Origin: a virus
IMG/VR virus record: IMGVR_UViG_3300020472_000115
Location: 1-30,545 of that record
Strand: one strand, 5' to 3'
DNA: 30,545 nucleotides
In this document: positions 4,237 to 18,600 of the stretch, in pieces
Position numbering within the stretch: position 1 is the stretch's first letter
Layout of the letters: every line of letters begins with the position of its first letter
The notes under the pieces: model-generated
Database searches by the model: none
What the model saw: only the letters and a program-made list of their open reading frames with translations
What the model was told of the DNA's origin: nothing
Made by a program: the position numbers and the translations under genes

Positions 4237-4638
4237 ATGCCAATAGAGAGGGTAAATCAAGGATTTAAAGATATTAGTGCATCATTTAAGATTAATCCCT
4301 TAAATTATGACCTAATTGCTTTAAAAAATACAACTGCAATTGCTCGTTCTATCAGAAATATTGTATTTACAAGTCGTGGCGAAAAGTTTTTTGATCCAGA
4401 TTTTGGTTGTGAAGTATCAAAAGCACTATTTGAGAATTTAGATGAAGTTACAGCCTTTACTATAAAGGAAGAAATTGAATTTTCTATTTTAAATTATGAA
4501 CCAAGAGTCGAATTAGTGGATGTTAATGTCGTTCCTGACTTTGACGGAAACCAATTTGCAGTCACAATCACTTATATTATTGTTGGAATTGACGTTCCAC
4601 CTCAACAATTAGAATTTGTATTGTTGCCAACAAGATAA
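4237..4638 (+). CDS. 25: Baseplate wedge protein gp25
   Basis: A 133-residue protein of the GPW/gp25 family, the same length as T4 gp25 (132). It belongs to the wedge where the baseplate meets the sheath, acting as sheath polymerisation initiator. The family core is visible: IARSIRNIVFTSRGEKFFDP (residues 35-54), then the conserved EPR triad at 88-90 in NYEPRVEL, and a final beta strand region (FAVTITYIIVGIDVPPQQ). The stop TAA is immediately followed by the gp6 ATG, so the two are co-translated. In T4, gene 25 lies elsewhere, whereas here it is directly upstream of gene 6. No Shine-Dalgarno is evident. Confidence 0.96.
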   Translation: MPIERVNQGFKDISASFKINPLNYDLIALKNTTAIARSIRNIVFTSRGEKFFDPDFGCEVSKALFENLDEVTAFTIKEEIEFSILNYEPRVELVDVNVVPDFDGNQFAVTITYIIVGIDVPPQQLEFVLLPTR

Positions 4639-6597
4639 ATGCCTCTTCAGAACTTTACTGGTCTTGATTTTGACCAGATAAAAACTACCCTACGGGACTA
4701 TTTAAAGAATAATTCGAATTTTACGGATTATGACTTTGAAGGATCTAACCTGGCAACGATTTTAGATGTATTAGCATACAATACCTACACAAGTTCTTAT
4801 AATGCTAATATGATATCTAATGAGGTATTCATAGATTCTGCCACTCTGAGGGAGAATGTGGTGGCACTGGCAAGGAATATAGGATACTTACCAAGATCTA
4901 AAAAGGCATCGAGGTCCTTAGTGACTTTCTTTGTTGATATGACAACGGTTTCTCCAACTCCTGCAAGTTTAACTCTTAAAAAAGGACCAGTTGCAAGTAC
5001 AGGAAATCAATTTGGTGGACAATCTTATGCTTTTGGAATTCCTGATGATAAAACAGTTGGAGTTATAGAGGTTTCAGATAGTACTGGTAGTGGAAGAGTA
5101 GCACAATTCAATGATGTAGAGATATATGAAGGAACTCTTTTAGATCAAACATTTACATATTCGTCTAATAACCCATTTCAGAAGTTTATTTTACCTAATA
5201 CTGGAATCGATCTTGATACATTAAGTGTTAAAGTAAAATCAAATTCCAATTCTTCAACAGCTGTAGAGTATGTTAGACAAGATAGTCTCTTTACTGCAAA
5301 AACAGGAACAACAATTAACGGAGAATCCAACATATACTTTATTAATGAAGTTGAAAGTGAACAATATGAATTAATCTTTGGTGATGGTATTTTTGGTAAA
5401 GCACTTCAAGACGGAAATGTTGTTGAAGCATCTTATATTGTAACAAGTGGTGATTCTGCTAATGGTATCAGTAACCTTACTTTTGCAGGAAGATTGACTT
5501 ATACACGAAATTCTATTGATTATAATGTAACTAGCGGAATCTCATTAATCAACACTCAGGGACGCTCCAGTGGCGGTGAGGCCATCGAAAGTGTTGAGTC
5601 CGTTAAAAAGTATGCACCACAGATTTATGCCACTCAGAATAGGGCATTAACAGCAAATGACTATGAGATCTTAATTCCTAATAAGATTTACCCTGAAGCA
5701 GAGTCAATCTCTGTATATGGTGGTGAGGAGATGGTACCACCACAATATGGGAGGGTTTTCATTAGTATAAAACCACGTACAGGTGATTTTGTACCAGGTG
5801 CAATTAAAGAAAATATTAAAAGAGATTTAAAGAAATATTCTGTTGCAGGAATTGTACCAGAAATTTTAGATCTAAAATACCTATTTGTTGAAACTAATAA
5901 TGTGGTGTATTACAATACGACAAAAGCACCTTCTGCAGCATTTGTTTCAACGGTAGTACAAGACAATATTAATAAGTATGCTGAATCTGCAGAGTTAAAT
6001 AAGTATGGGGCAAGATTTAAATATAGTCAATTCCTCAGAGTTATTGATCAAAGTCATGAGGCTGTTACTTCTACTATTACTACAGTAGAGATGAGACGTG
6101 ACTTAAGGTTAGCAATAGACACTTTTGCAGAATATGCAATTGATTTTGGTAACGAATTCCACATTGACTCTATGAATGGATATAATATTAGATCTAGTTC
6201 ATTTAGAGTATTAGATATTAATGAGGATGTGTATCTTTATGATATGCCAAATACTGATAAGAAGACAGGAACTATGAATTTATTCTCTTTGGACTCTTCT
6301 GGATCAAATACCCCTACAGTTCAAAGAAAGAATGTTGGAAAAGTTAATTATAAAACTGGTCGAATTACATTAGATCCTATTAATATAGTATCTGCTAAGA
6401 CCAAGGATGGTGTACAAATTATGGAAATATCTACAGTTCCTGAATCTAATGATGTTATCGGTTTACAGGATCTTTATTTGCAACTAGATAGTAGTAACGT
6501 TGACATGGTTGTTGATGAAATCAGTTCAGGTATTGACCCATCTGGATCCAATTACGTTGTTACCCCAAGTTATACCACTGGAAGCATAGTAAGATAA
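4639..6597 (+). CDS. 6: Baseplate wedge protein gp6
   Basis: A 652-residue homologue of T4 gp6 (660 residues), a gpJ-like protein that dimerises to form the inner ring joining the six baseplate wedges. Matches to the remembered T4 sequence include YDFEGSNLATILDVLAYNT (residues 31-49 against T4 YDFEGSRLNVLCDLLAYNT), GYLPRSKKA (82-90), the J-type FGDGIFGKAL near 250, and RALTANDYE near 334-342. The C-terminal third is more divergent. It lies between gp25 (no gap) and the gp7-position giant (4-base gap), consistent with wedge assembly order. No truncation seen. Confidence 0.96.
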   Translation: MPLQNFTGLDFDQIKTTLRDYLKNNSNFTDYDFEGSNLATILDVLAYNTYTSSYNANMISNEVFIDSATLRENVVALARNIGYLPRSKKASRSLVTFFVDMTTVSPTPASLTLKKGPVASTGNQFGGQSYAFGIPDDKTVGVIEVSDSTGSGRVAQFNDVEIYEGTLLDQTFTYSSNNPFQKFILPNTGIDLDTLSVKVKSNSNSSTAVEYVRQDSLFTAKTGTTINGESNIYFINEVESEQYELIFGDGIFGKALQDGNVVEASYIVTSGDSANGISNLTFAGRLTYTRNSIDYNVTSGISLINTQGRSSGGEAIESVESVKKYAPQIYATQNRALTANDYEILIPNKIYPEAESISVYGGEEMVPPQYGRVFISIKPRTGDFVPGAIKENIKRDLKKYSVAGIVPEILDLKYLFVETNNVVYYNTTKAPSAAFVSTVVQDNINKYAESAELNKYGARFKYSQFLRVIDQSHEAVTSTITTVEMRRDLRLAIDTFAEYAIDFGNEFHIDSMNGYNIRSSSFRVLDINEDVYLYDMPNTDKKTGTMNLFSLDSSGSNTPTVQRKNVGKVNYKTGRITLDPINIVSAKTKDGVQIMEISTVPESNDVIGLQDLYLQLDSSNVDMVVDEISSGIDPSGSNYVVTPSYTTGSIVR

Positions 6598-6601
6598 CCC
6601 A

Positions 6602-9600
6602 ATGACAGAAAAAAGAGTTCAGTTTAATACTATCGTAAAGAGCCAACTGCCAGAATATGTGCAGGATGAGTTTCCTTTGATGGGTGAGTTCTTATCTCAA
6701 TACTATCAGGGACAAGAGTATCAGGGTGGGCCTCTAGATTTAATTCAAAATATTGATAAGTATATCAAATTAAGTGAATGTGGAAATACTATTAAATCCA
6801 CTAAACTTACTGCTTCTATTTTTGAGGAAGATTCGACAATTGCCGTTGAGAATACCGAAGGATTTCCTGCTAATTACGGTTTATTAAAAATTAATGATGA
6901 AGTTATTACATATAAAAGTAAAACAAGTGTAGCATTTGTAGATTGTGCAAGAGGATTTAGTGGAATTACGTCTTTTAGGAATAGTTCTAATCCTGAAGAT
7001 GTAGTTTTTTCAACTTCTACAGCTGCTATTCATGAAGATGAAACTGTAGTAGAGAATTTAAGCATCCTATTCTTGGAAAAATTCCTTGAAAAGGTTAAAA
7101 ATCAGTTTTTATACGGATTTCAAAGCAATTTACATTCAGATTTAAATCAATCACAGTTTATTAGGCAGTCAAAAGACTTTTATTCGACAAGAGGAACTGA
7201 CGAATCCTTTAAAATTCTCTTTGGAGCACTATATGGTGAAGATGTAAGTATTATTAGACCTAAAGATTATGTAATTTCTCCTTCTGATGCTAATTTTCAG
7301 TTAAATAGACAACTTGTTGTAGAACCTGTAGAGGGAGATGTAGAAGATTTATTAAATAAGACACTTTTTCAGGATCCATTTGAAAATATAACAAAGGCAT
7401 ATGCTCCAGTTTCTAATGTAGAGAAGGTTACTGTTGGAATTTTAACCAATACTTATTGGAAAGTTAGTGTTGATGGATCTTACAGTCAAAATGATGGTTC
7501 TTCTGATTTAATATATGGACAATTTACACCAAATGCCAAGAGTAAGATAATTGGTAAAGTTGGTGTAGGACAGACATTTTTGGATGTTGATTCAACTTTA
7601 GGATTCCCAAATTCAGGTACTCTTTCTTATAGGTTTGAGGATGGAACAGCTGGAGTTTGTACATATGCCCATAAAACGATAAACCAGTTTTTAGGAATTA
7701 ATACAACAGGTATTGGTAAGACAATTCTTGATAATACTGCGATTGATCAAGATACTTATTCGTATGGTGCTGGTGCTGGTACAACAAATGGTATAAGAGT
7801 TAAAATTAGAGCAGTTTTAAAAGATCTAGTAATTCCAACAGAAACATATTACCAAAAATCAGGTTCTAAGGTTAAACTTATATCTTTGGGTAAAGTTGGT
7901 AAGGATCTTAAAAATAATAATTGGTTATTTAACACAGCACAGTCATATGTTGTTGAAAAATTAGAAATTATTGATTCTATAAACTATCTTTATCGTTTAA
8001 CTACCAAAGATCAGAATATCTTTAAAATTGGCGATAAAATTACAACTCATGAAACAGTAAACAACAGTATTAAGTGGGGATCGCTGATAACTGCTGAATT
8101 TGAACCGAGTACAGGTCTTCAATATGATGTAAATGATGTTTTTGATGAACATAGTTGTTTGATTCAAGGAACAGGTATAGTAGATGTTACTAAGATAGTT
8201 AAAGTAACCAGAATTATCTCTAAGGCTGATTCTACCGTCCATTCTCGAATAAATGAGAAAACTGCTAATGTTCAAAATGTTTATATTGATGAAAATGACA
8301 CTTTAGTCGCTTCTTCATCAATTCCTTATACTGGAAAGATAAAATTAAATCCAAGAAGACAAAAATTCGCTAATGTTACTGGAGTTTACACTAAAGGCGA
8401 CGAAATAATTAAAATTTGCAGTGGAATTGATCATAATTTCCGTACAGGAGATATGATTCATTATACTCCACAATATGAGTCTAAAACTATAACTCTTCCT
8501 GGCGGAAGAACCGAATTTATAGAATGGGTGGAAAGTTCACTCTTTGAAAAGGGTACAAATAATGATTATGGGAAGGGAATTTATTTTGTACAAAGAATTG
8601 ATGAAAATAGAGTAAAATTTGCAAAAAGTAGATCAAATCTTTATAATGAGATTTTTTCTAAAGTAACAATAGACGGTAACCTTGATACTGTTACTGTAAC
8701 CAATAATATTGTTGAAAAATATGAGAATTATGGCAAAATTATAGAATCTCAGAAACTCTTCAGAAAAGTTTCTCCACCAAATCATGATGGTCATAAACAT
8801 AGCACAATGCCAGGATATACTGGTATTCTTGTTGATGGTGTAGAAATTTTAAACTATAAGTCCACAGATCATGTTTATTATGGTGGTATCGATTCTATTG
8901 ATATTGTAAAAGGTGGTAAAAACTATGATGTCATTAATCCACCCCAATTAGTCATTACCGATTCTGTTGGAACAGGTGCAACGGGTACTGTTTCTGTTAA
9001 AGGTGATTTTAAAGAAATTAGACTTCTAAAATCTGGATTTGATTATTTGGATGAACCCATAATAAAAATTACGGGTGGAAATGGACAAGGTGCTGTTGCC
9101 AAAGCTCAATTAGTCACTATTCCTCATGAAGTTACTTTTGATTCTACTGGAATAGGATCTCATACCTCTGGAATAGGTACAGTTATAATTGGTGAGTCTA
9201 GTAATCAATCAACCATTGGATTCTCTACTTATCATAAATTTAGAGTAGGAGAAAGGGTTGTTTATAAAACTTTTGGAGAAAAGTCATTAGCAGGACTTGG
9301 TACAAATTCAATATACTACGTTTCTCTAAATGATGATTATACTGTAAAATTACATAAGACTTATGAGGATGCAGTCTCTGGACTTAGTACGGTAACCTTC
9401 ACTGCTTATGGTAAAGGTACACAAGCATTAAGATCACTTAATGGGAAAGCAATTGTAAGTTCTATTGCAATATTAGATTCAGGTTCTGATTATGAGAATA
9501 AAGAAAGAACATGTGCATCTGTTGGTATTAATACTGCATTAAATGTTGTAAACATACCCAATCATGGATTTGGTGATCGGGAACTGCTTAGATATTCTAA

Positions 9601-12600
9601 TGATCTTGCAAATGTTGGATCTGGTGCAACTACATTAGTAGCAGGTCTTTCTACCGCTAAGGATTATTATGTTTCTGTTGTTAATGAGGATTCTTTCCAA
9701 TTAGCAGCTGTTGGTGTAGGAACTACGGTAAATGACTTTTATCTCAAGACCAAACAATTTGCAGACCTTAGTAGTGTTGGATTTGGAACTCATAAATTCA
9801 ATTATCTTCCTATTGAAGTACAACTTATTGGAAGAGTCGGAATATCATCTATAGAAGGAGATACGTTTGAAGCAGTAGTACAACCTATTGTGCGTGGTGA
9901 AATAACATCAATTAACTTAACTAATAATGGTACTGGATATGGTGTAACTAATGTTGTTAATTTTGAAAGAGATCCTCAAATTGAAGTATCTTCTGGACAA
10001 GATGCACTACTTACACCCGTAATTTCTGGTGGAAAAATTGTAGATGTTAGTGTAAGTGCTGCAGGTACGAATTATAATGCTCCACCTAATCTATCAGTTA
10101 TTGGAATTGGAACAGGAGCTAATTTAGTTCCTGAAATGAATGCATTGGGCAATATTGTATCAGTACGAGTTAATCATGGTGGTATTGGTTATGGAGTATC
10201 TACTACATTTGTTCAAGTTGATGCTGCAGGACAACGATCTAAGTTTGAACCGAATTTGCAATCTTGGCAATTTAATAAGATTCGTAGAAATGAGGCTAAT
10301 CTAAATGATGATGATGTCTTCCTTTCAAAACCCACTAATAGTAATTTTGGAATACAGTGTTCATATGCATATGCACCTAGAAGTTTAAGAAAGGTACTTT
10401 ATGCAACAAATGCAGATGGAAAAGTTTTATATGGACAAAAAGATCTTAGATTAGTTAATAATGTAGAAGTAGAGAATACAAACCATTCTCCTATCATTGG
10501 ATGGGCTTATGATGGTCATCCAATTTATGGTCCTTATGGTTATTCAACATATACGGGTGGTTCTATTGCCCAGATGAAGAGTGGTTATGTAGAACAAGCA
10601 AGTTTAGTTAACGGAAGACCACCAATAAGTGAATTTCCTGCTGGATTCTTTATAGAAGATTATAAGTATATTCCTTCAAATGATCAGACTCAACTTGATG
10701 AAAATAATGGTAGATTCTGCATTACTCCAGAATTTCCAAAAGGCACGTATGCTTATTTTGCGACATTTGAATCAGTTGTTGCTTCTACTGGAATATTTAA
10801 GAATTATAAAACACCAGAATTCCCTTATTTGGTTGGTAAGGCATATAACTCTCAACCAGACAAATTTAATTTCAAGAGATTATCAAATCAAGATGATCAT
10901 GATTTAAATAAGACGAATTGGGTTAGAAATACTTATCCTTATGCTTTAACTAAAAAGTATAGTGGATATGGATATGTTTCTCAATCTTATGATTATGTAC
11001 CTCAAGATTCTACCATTGATTATGCTCAGAAAGGAACTATAGATGCAGTTGGAATACTTACTGGTGGAACTGGTTATCAAGTAAATGATAAAGTTGTTTT
11101 TGATAAAGATATAAGAAAATCTTTCAAAGCATCTGCTAAAGTTGCTAAAGTTGCTAGTCCTGGAATAGGTACTGTCAATATAACCAATACTACTTTATCT
11201 GATATTGAATTTGCTCCAACTAGGATTGGTTCTTTAGATACTGTTGTTGGAATTTATACTGATAATCTTGGTCTTTTTGACAAATCTCTTGTTACTCTTA
11301 CTGGAATTAATACCACATCTTCTGATGTTTCAGGAACTTATAATATTGGAATTAGTACAAATAAACTGACTGTAACGACAGCAATTAGTACAGAGGGTAT
11401 TACTGGTATTGTTACATATTTCTCTGTAGGTGGTGAATTGCGATGGCCACATATTAAAGAAAATGATTTATATCAAGTAGGAACTGAGCAAATAAAAGTT
11501 CTAAACATTGATAGACTTAATTCTAGAATTAGAGTTTTACGATTAGAGAATAGTGTTGCAGGAGTATCTCATACTATAAGTACGGTTTTAACCGAACTTC
11601 CTAGAAAGTTTAGTATTAATCCAGCTGGTCATACTACTTCATATATCCCTAGGATTAATAGAGAATTATATTTTGATGCTAAAGAAGCAGTTGCAATAGG
11701 AACTGCACAACCATTTAGTGTTGTTGGAGTTGGAAGTACACTTCAATTTGCAAATCCAGGTGCTGGAATAACTCAATTGGTTGCTCCTCTTCAAACTCTG
11801 TATATACCTAAGCATGGATTAGTAACAGGAGATAGAGTTACCTATCAAGCTACTGGAGGTGGGGATTATAATATAGGAATTCTTACTGCTTCTAATCAAG
11901 TAGCAACTGGTGATAGTTTTAGTTTATCTGATTATTCTTCTTTATGGGTTGGTAAAATAAGTGACCATTATATTGGATTATCGACAGTTAAGGTTGGACT
12001 CGGTTCTACAGGTTCCTTTGCAGGAATTGCTGCTACAACTCAACATCAAGGATTAGTTTACTTCCGTTGGGTTGGTGCTGGTGGAACAACTCATAGTCTA
12101 AAAACAACTTATGATGTTGTAAAAGGTGATTTAGAGAAGAACTTAGTAACTGTAAAGACTTCTGCAGGAGCAACTCATGGATTAAGTAATGATGATACTA
12201 TTTTCATGGATATTAATCCTGGACTTAGTACTACTACAACTTTAAAGTATAATAAGACAAATAGGAAAGTTCTTGTTAACCCATTAGGATTCTCTACTGC
12301 TGGAATTGTAACAACTACTTCTGTAACAGGAATTCCTGATTCTATTAATATTAATGATCATAATTTAACAACAGGTCAAAAAGTCATCTATACTCCTGCT
12401 GATGCTGGTACATCTGTTTCAGGATTGACTAGCGAATCTCAATATTATGTTTATGTGGTTGATAGAAATTATATTAAACTTACTGAAGATAAGTTCCAGA
12501 CTACACAATCGCTTCCTAGATTTGTAGGATTACCTGCTCCAGGTTCAGGAACAATATCTCCTGTTAACCCACCATTATATTACTATAGAAATTCTAATGT

Positions 12601-15600
12601 AACATTTGATCTTTCTGATTCTTCTTTATCATATACTCAGAGTAATACTGATTATGCAGCATTTGAATTGGAGTTTTACAAAGATTCTAATCTTACTCTT
12701 AAGTATGAAACTAATGGTGTAATTGATGATACCTTTAATGTTACTAGAACTGGTACGGTTGGAGTTACAGCAGATGCTAAGGCTGTATTAAAGATTGATG
12801 CTAATAGTCCTGATATACTTTATTACAAATTAATTGCTGTTGATGTAGACCAAAATCTTCCAGCAAACAGAGAAATTGTAGTAGATGAGAGTGTTAATTT
12901 AAATAATCAGATAATATTAGAAGACAGTATCTATAATGGTGAACATACCATTGTTAAGCAAACTGATCAGGTCTTTACCTATGATATAGGTAAACGTCCA
13001 GAAAGATCTTCCTATGATATATCAAATAATACGGATGTTCTTATAAATTATACAACAGATTCTACTGATGCTTATGGTCGTATTTCTGAGATCAAACTCT
13101 ATGACAGAGGTGGCGGATATGCTGAGTTACCAGGAATAACTACAGTTACTACTGATCATGGAACTGGTGCGGTATTAGAATCTTCCAGTAAAACAATTGG
13201 AAGGGTTGTACGAACTACAATTGATAATATTGGTTTTGATTATCCTTCTGATTTAACATTAGATCCAGGAGCTCTATTCCCACAAGTATTAAAGATTGAA
13301 CCACTTACTGGTTTTAAATCTATTGGAATCACTTCTTATGGAAGAGGATATAATACTAATCCAAGTTTAGTTGTTCTTGATGGAAATACTAAGAAAGAAA
13401 TTAAAGACGTTGATTTATTATATAATCGTGAGGAGAAAAAGGTTGATATTCTTAAAAATAGTTATAGTTTAACTAATACTCCTCCAACTATTATACCAGT
13501 TGGAAATGCTAATGGAGTTAGAGCAAAAGGATTCACATTCAACAGATATGATACTGGTACCATATCGGGTATTAATAGTGCAGTCTATACAAATATCCCA
13601 ACTGTAACAGTAACATTATCTGAGACATTTAATAGTGTTAAAACTGCTGGTGGAGATTATCTGAATCCATTCCCATTTGCTATTAATGATGAGGTTTTAG
13701 TAGAAAATGTTAGCGTTGGTGTTGGTTCAACTTCACAAGGATACAACTCTTCAGAATATGAATATACAAGATTTAAGATACTTGAAGTAACACCAAATTA
13801 TGGTGGTATAGGAACTGTAAAATATAGCATGGAAGGTCTTATTGTTGAAGGTGAATGGCCTGGAGTTTATGATAGTATTGATTCTGCTGCAATGTTGGTA
13901 CCCTCTCAGTGGTTCCCGCATTTTGATGCTGTACTTGAACCAAATGCATTTAATACTAATGATGAAATAAGAGCAGGGGATAAAGAAGGTATTGTCTTTG
14001 ATTGGAATTCATCTCCAAAATTCTTAACTGTAGAGAGTAATGAGGAATTTGAAGTTGGAGAAATTCTTATTGCTGATGATACTGGAGCACAAGGTTTAAT
14101 TAAAGAAAAAGTTTCTTTTGAGTCTAAGTATAATCTAGATGAGTTGTCCACTGTTGATGATGGATGGGAATATCTTACTGGGTTCTTAAACAATGAATTA
14201 CAGAGAATTCATGATAATGAATACTACCAAAACTTCTCATATTCTATTAAATCTAAAGTTCAGTATGATGATTGGAAATCTATTGTTGGTTCTTTAAATC
14301 ATACTGCTGGATTTAGAAAATTTAGTGATCTTCAGGTAGAATCCTCTTTAGGTTCTGATGCTGCTCTTCAAGTTGGAATAACAACTACTGTTTCACGAGT
14401 ACTTGATTTACATGGTCTAGAAAGTCTTAATACTGTCAAGAATTATGATTTAGCAACTGAGAATTTCCTTGTTGGTACTAAGAGAGCATATTCGGATGAA
14501 ATTAACTTTAAGACAAGACTAATTACTGATTACTCAGAATCTATTGGAAATAGAGCTTTACTTATAGATGATATTAGTGGTCAATTTAATAGTAATCCAC
14601 GATCAACTCCATATTCGGATGTTTGGAGACAAAGATTATCTGATGGTAGATCTCAGGCATTTATCATCTATATGCAAGATAGATTGTATACGGGTGAAAG
14701 GCAAATAGTAAGAGTTAATGCATTACATGATACTGGTCGTGGTATATCAATGCTTAATCAGTATGGTGATGTTTGGAGTGTTCTTGATCTTGGAGATTTT
14801 GATTATGTGATTGATGGAAGTGAGTCTATTCTTCGTTTCTATCCTCACAAGTATAAACTTAACAATTATAATGTTGTACCATTCTCATTTAATATTGATA
14901 AGAATATCTTAGGAGTAACAACAAGTCAAAGTGGTGTATCTGTTGGTAATACAGAAATACCAGCTGCACCTGCTAATCCTACTCTGGGATTGAATGGATC
15001 TCTTATTAGTATTGCTTCCACAGTAGTTGAAATTGCTGGTGGTGCTGCAGGGACAGTATTCACTCTTGCTGGTATTGGAACTACTATATCAGGTCATAGA
15101 TCTGCTAAGATGTTTGTAACTGTTGAAGGAAGTGATGGAAGTGTTGAATATGATGAATTAACTGTTATCCATGATGGAACTAATGTAGGATGGCAAGAAT
15201 ATGGTCAATTAACTATTCATTCTCTTGATGCTTATTCATCGACTGGAAATATAGGAACCTACTGGCCTTATATGTCTGGTAATGATATTATAGTATCTTA
15301 TACTCCAGATGCTGGAATGACAACTGCCCATGTTAATGCAGTCGCTATAGGTATTGCTACACAAGGATATCAAGGAATTGGTACTTATGACTTCTCATAT
15401 GGTTCTATGAGAGCACAGAGTACAGGAATTCATTCTAGTTCTACTCCAATCCCCGTTGGGGTTGCAAGTTACCATAATGATTATGATGCTGCTTATTGCG
15501 TTGTTCAAATTGCAAATGTATTAGATGGTAATTATGAAATAGCAGAAGTCATTATTGTTGATGATTATGCTGATGATTCACAGGTGTTATTAACTGAATA

Positions 15601-18600
15601 TGGTAATGTTAAAGTTGGTACTACAAATGCTGGAATGGGTACTATTAGTGGTCGCAGGGCTGCTGATGATAATACTGAAATTACCTTTGTTCCTCATGCT
15701 GGAATAGGAGTATCAATTACAACCTTCATGACTCCATTGAGACCTGAAGTTAATACATCATTACTACCTGCAGGTGCTACAAGAGCAGTTGGTGGAGAAA
15801 CTAGCAAAGATTTAGGTAATGCTCAGATAGGAAATAATATTAGTATCTACGAAGGTACTGAATCAATGATTAAGAGGCAATTTGCCTTGAAACATAAGAA
15901 TGATCCAATCTTTAGAAGAAACTTTGATGGATCAGATTCTTCCATAGTTGATCTCACTAATAATACTATTCAAATTCCAAATCATTTTTGGGTTAGTGGT
16001 GAAGAAGTTGTATATTCTGTTCAGACTGTAGCAGGTGTTGGTACTACAGGAGATACTATTGGTATTTCAAAAACAGAATTCTCTGGTATAGGAACAGTTA
16101 CATATACACCATCAGCAGTCTATGTTATTAAGAAAGGAGAAGATAAGATTCAACTTGCTAGATCTGCAGCGGATGCATTAAAAGAAATTGCTGTTCCTCT
16201 TGATCTTACTTCAGTTGGTGTAGGTACATCCCATAGTTTCACTTCTAAAGGACAGAATACTAAGGTGATGGTTGGGATTGATAATATGATTCAGTCTCCA
16301 ATTGCCGATACAACAGTATCTACAACATTGGATAGGGCTGCTCCTCTTGGTTCGGATATAGTTTACTTTACAGGAATAACGTCATTCTTTGGTGCAGACT
16401 ATGTAAGAGTGGGTAGTGCTACTACCTATGAGGTTATGAAGATCCTTTCTGTTGGTATTGGATCTACTAATGCAATTAAGGTACAGCGTGGTTGGTTAGG
16501 ATCATCTATTGTAGGACATTCTACTGGATCTGCTATTAATAAGATTAGAGGAAATTATGATATTCTTGATAACTATATTAATTTCATTGAAGCACCTAAT
16601 GGTAATCAACCTATTGGTTCTACAACCAATCCACCAGATGATCGAGATTGGATAGGTATAACTACGTCTTCTAGTTTCCACGGAAGATCTTTCATGAGAT
16701 CTGGTGTAGAAAATGGAACTAGTGAAACCTATACATTGAATTATCAATACGATGATATTTCCCATCAGTTTACGGGTCAGGTAAAAGATTTTGACTTAAC
16801 TGTTGATGGAGCAAATGTTACTGGGATTGCTACTAATAATGGTATTGTTTTAATCAATGGAGTATTCCAAGGACCTGGTAATTCAGTTGATTATACAATG
16901 TCTCAGGCAGGTGGAGTATCGGAGATTAACTTTACTGGTGGAATTGCCACAAACGCATATGATCCAAATACTGCAACGGTTCCTGTTGGTGGTCTTATCG
17001 TTTCTGTTGCATCTAGTAGAGGATTAGGTTATCAACCACTCGTTGCTGCTGGTGGTACTGTAACTGTTTCCATTGCTGGTACTATTGCATCTATAGGTAT
17101 TGGAACATCAGGTTCTGGTTACAGGGCTGGTATTCAAACTGTCACCGTTGGCATTCAAACAGAAAGTATGGGTCTTGCAGGTATCACCAGTGTTGGTGTT
17201 GCTGCAGTATCGAACGGTGCTGTTACTAGTGTTAGTATTACAAATCCACAATGTTTCTATAAACCTAGAGATATTCAGATGGTTTCTTATGGTAATACTA
17301 CAGGTTTAACTACAGTTACTACTGCTACTGCTCATGGATTAAGTAGAGGATCGGATATTATTCTTTCTGGTATTGCATTTACTTGTGGATACTCTACTGC
17401 TGTAGGAATTGCTACTGCAGATTATAATGCTGGTGCTGGTATTATGACAGTTACCACACTTTATGATCATGGATTATCTGCTACAGGAACTCAGAAGAGT
17501 ACAGTTGTATTAACTGGTCTTGCAATGACTTGCGGATTGGGTGCTACAGTCAACCACATCTACCCTCGAAACAGAGATAGGGTATATGACACCGCCGTAG
17601 GTATTAAGAGCGATGGAACGCCATATACAATAACAAATGCTGAATACACCCCTACCACTGGTATTACTACAGTTACAGTGGCTGGTCATGGATTCTCTAA
17701 TTTAGATAAGATTAAACTTGCTGATAATTCACTAACATTCACTTGTGCTAAGGATGGTCATATTTCTAATCATTCCTATCCAAGACCTACTGATCCTATT
17801 CATGGACAGTGGATTGGAATTACAAGTGTAACTACTAATACTTTTGTAATCAATGTTTTAGGTATTACTACTGGACCTACATCAGCATCTACTAATACTG
17901 GTGTTCATACCTTTGTCAGTGCCACTACAGGAGGTCTAACCTACAATGATGGTACAATCACCCTAAACGTAACTACATCTGCTGTAAGCGATCAGTACGC
18001 CCATACATTTGTAGGTGCTGCCGCAAGTACAATTATTACTGGTGCGAATTATTCTCACGCATTTAGGTGGGCGAAGAAGGATGCTGTTACCTCTGCAGGT
18101 AGTACAAATTATACTCCATATTATGCCACTTATGATGGTGCTACTGGTAATCTAGTAATGACCTTCGCTGATGCACATGGTTTAGGAACTAATGACACAG
18201 TGGGAATTGGTACAAGCACTATTGCGTTTGCTTGTGAAATGGATCAGTACGGTACTGATCATGCATATCCTCGTGCTAGTGATCCTGTAGCTGGAATCCA
18301 AACTGCTGTTACTGCAGTAACATCTACTACAATGACAGTAAATGTTGGTGCATCTGTCTTAGGATTTAATACTGTTACTGCTGCCACATATTATCAAACA
18401 ACTGGTGATATGAAGTTAAGTTTGATGAAGGCTCATACATTAACAACTGAGAATAGTGTCAAGTTACTGAAAGAATCACTAAGATTTACTTGTACTAAGG
18501 ATAGTAATGCAACTCAGCACAGATACCCAAGAGGTGGTGATCCTGGATATGATGGTATGCAGGTTGCTGGTGTAGGGAGTGCTAGAAACTTCTCAATCTA

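Noticed and set aside
7997-8275. 92-codon minus-strand frame inside the giant gene
   Set aside because: Antisense shadow with no supporting start signals; the plus-strand frame is continuous through it.
10680-10907. 75-codon plus-strand frame inside the giant gene
   Set aside because: Leu/Ile-rich shadow frame within the YHYH-like domain, with no independent signals.
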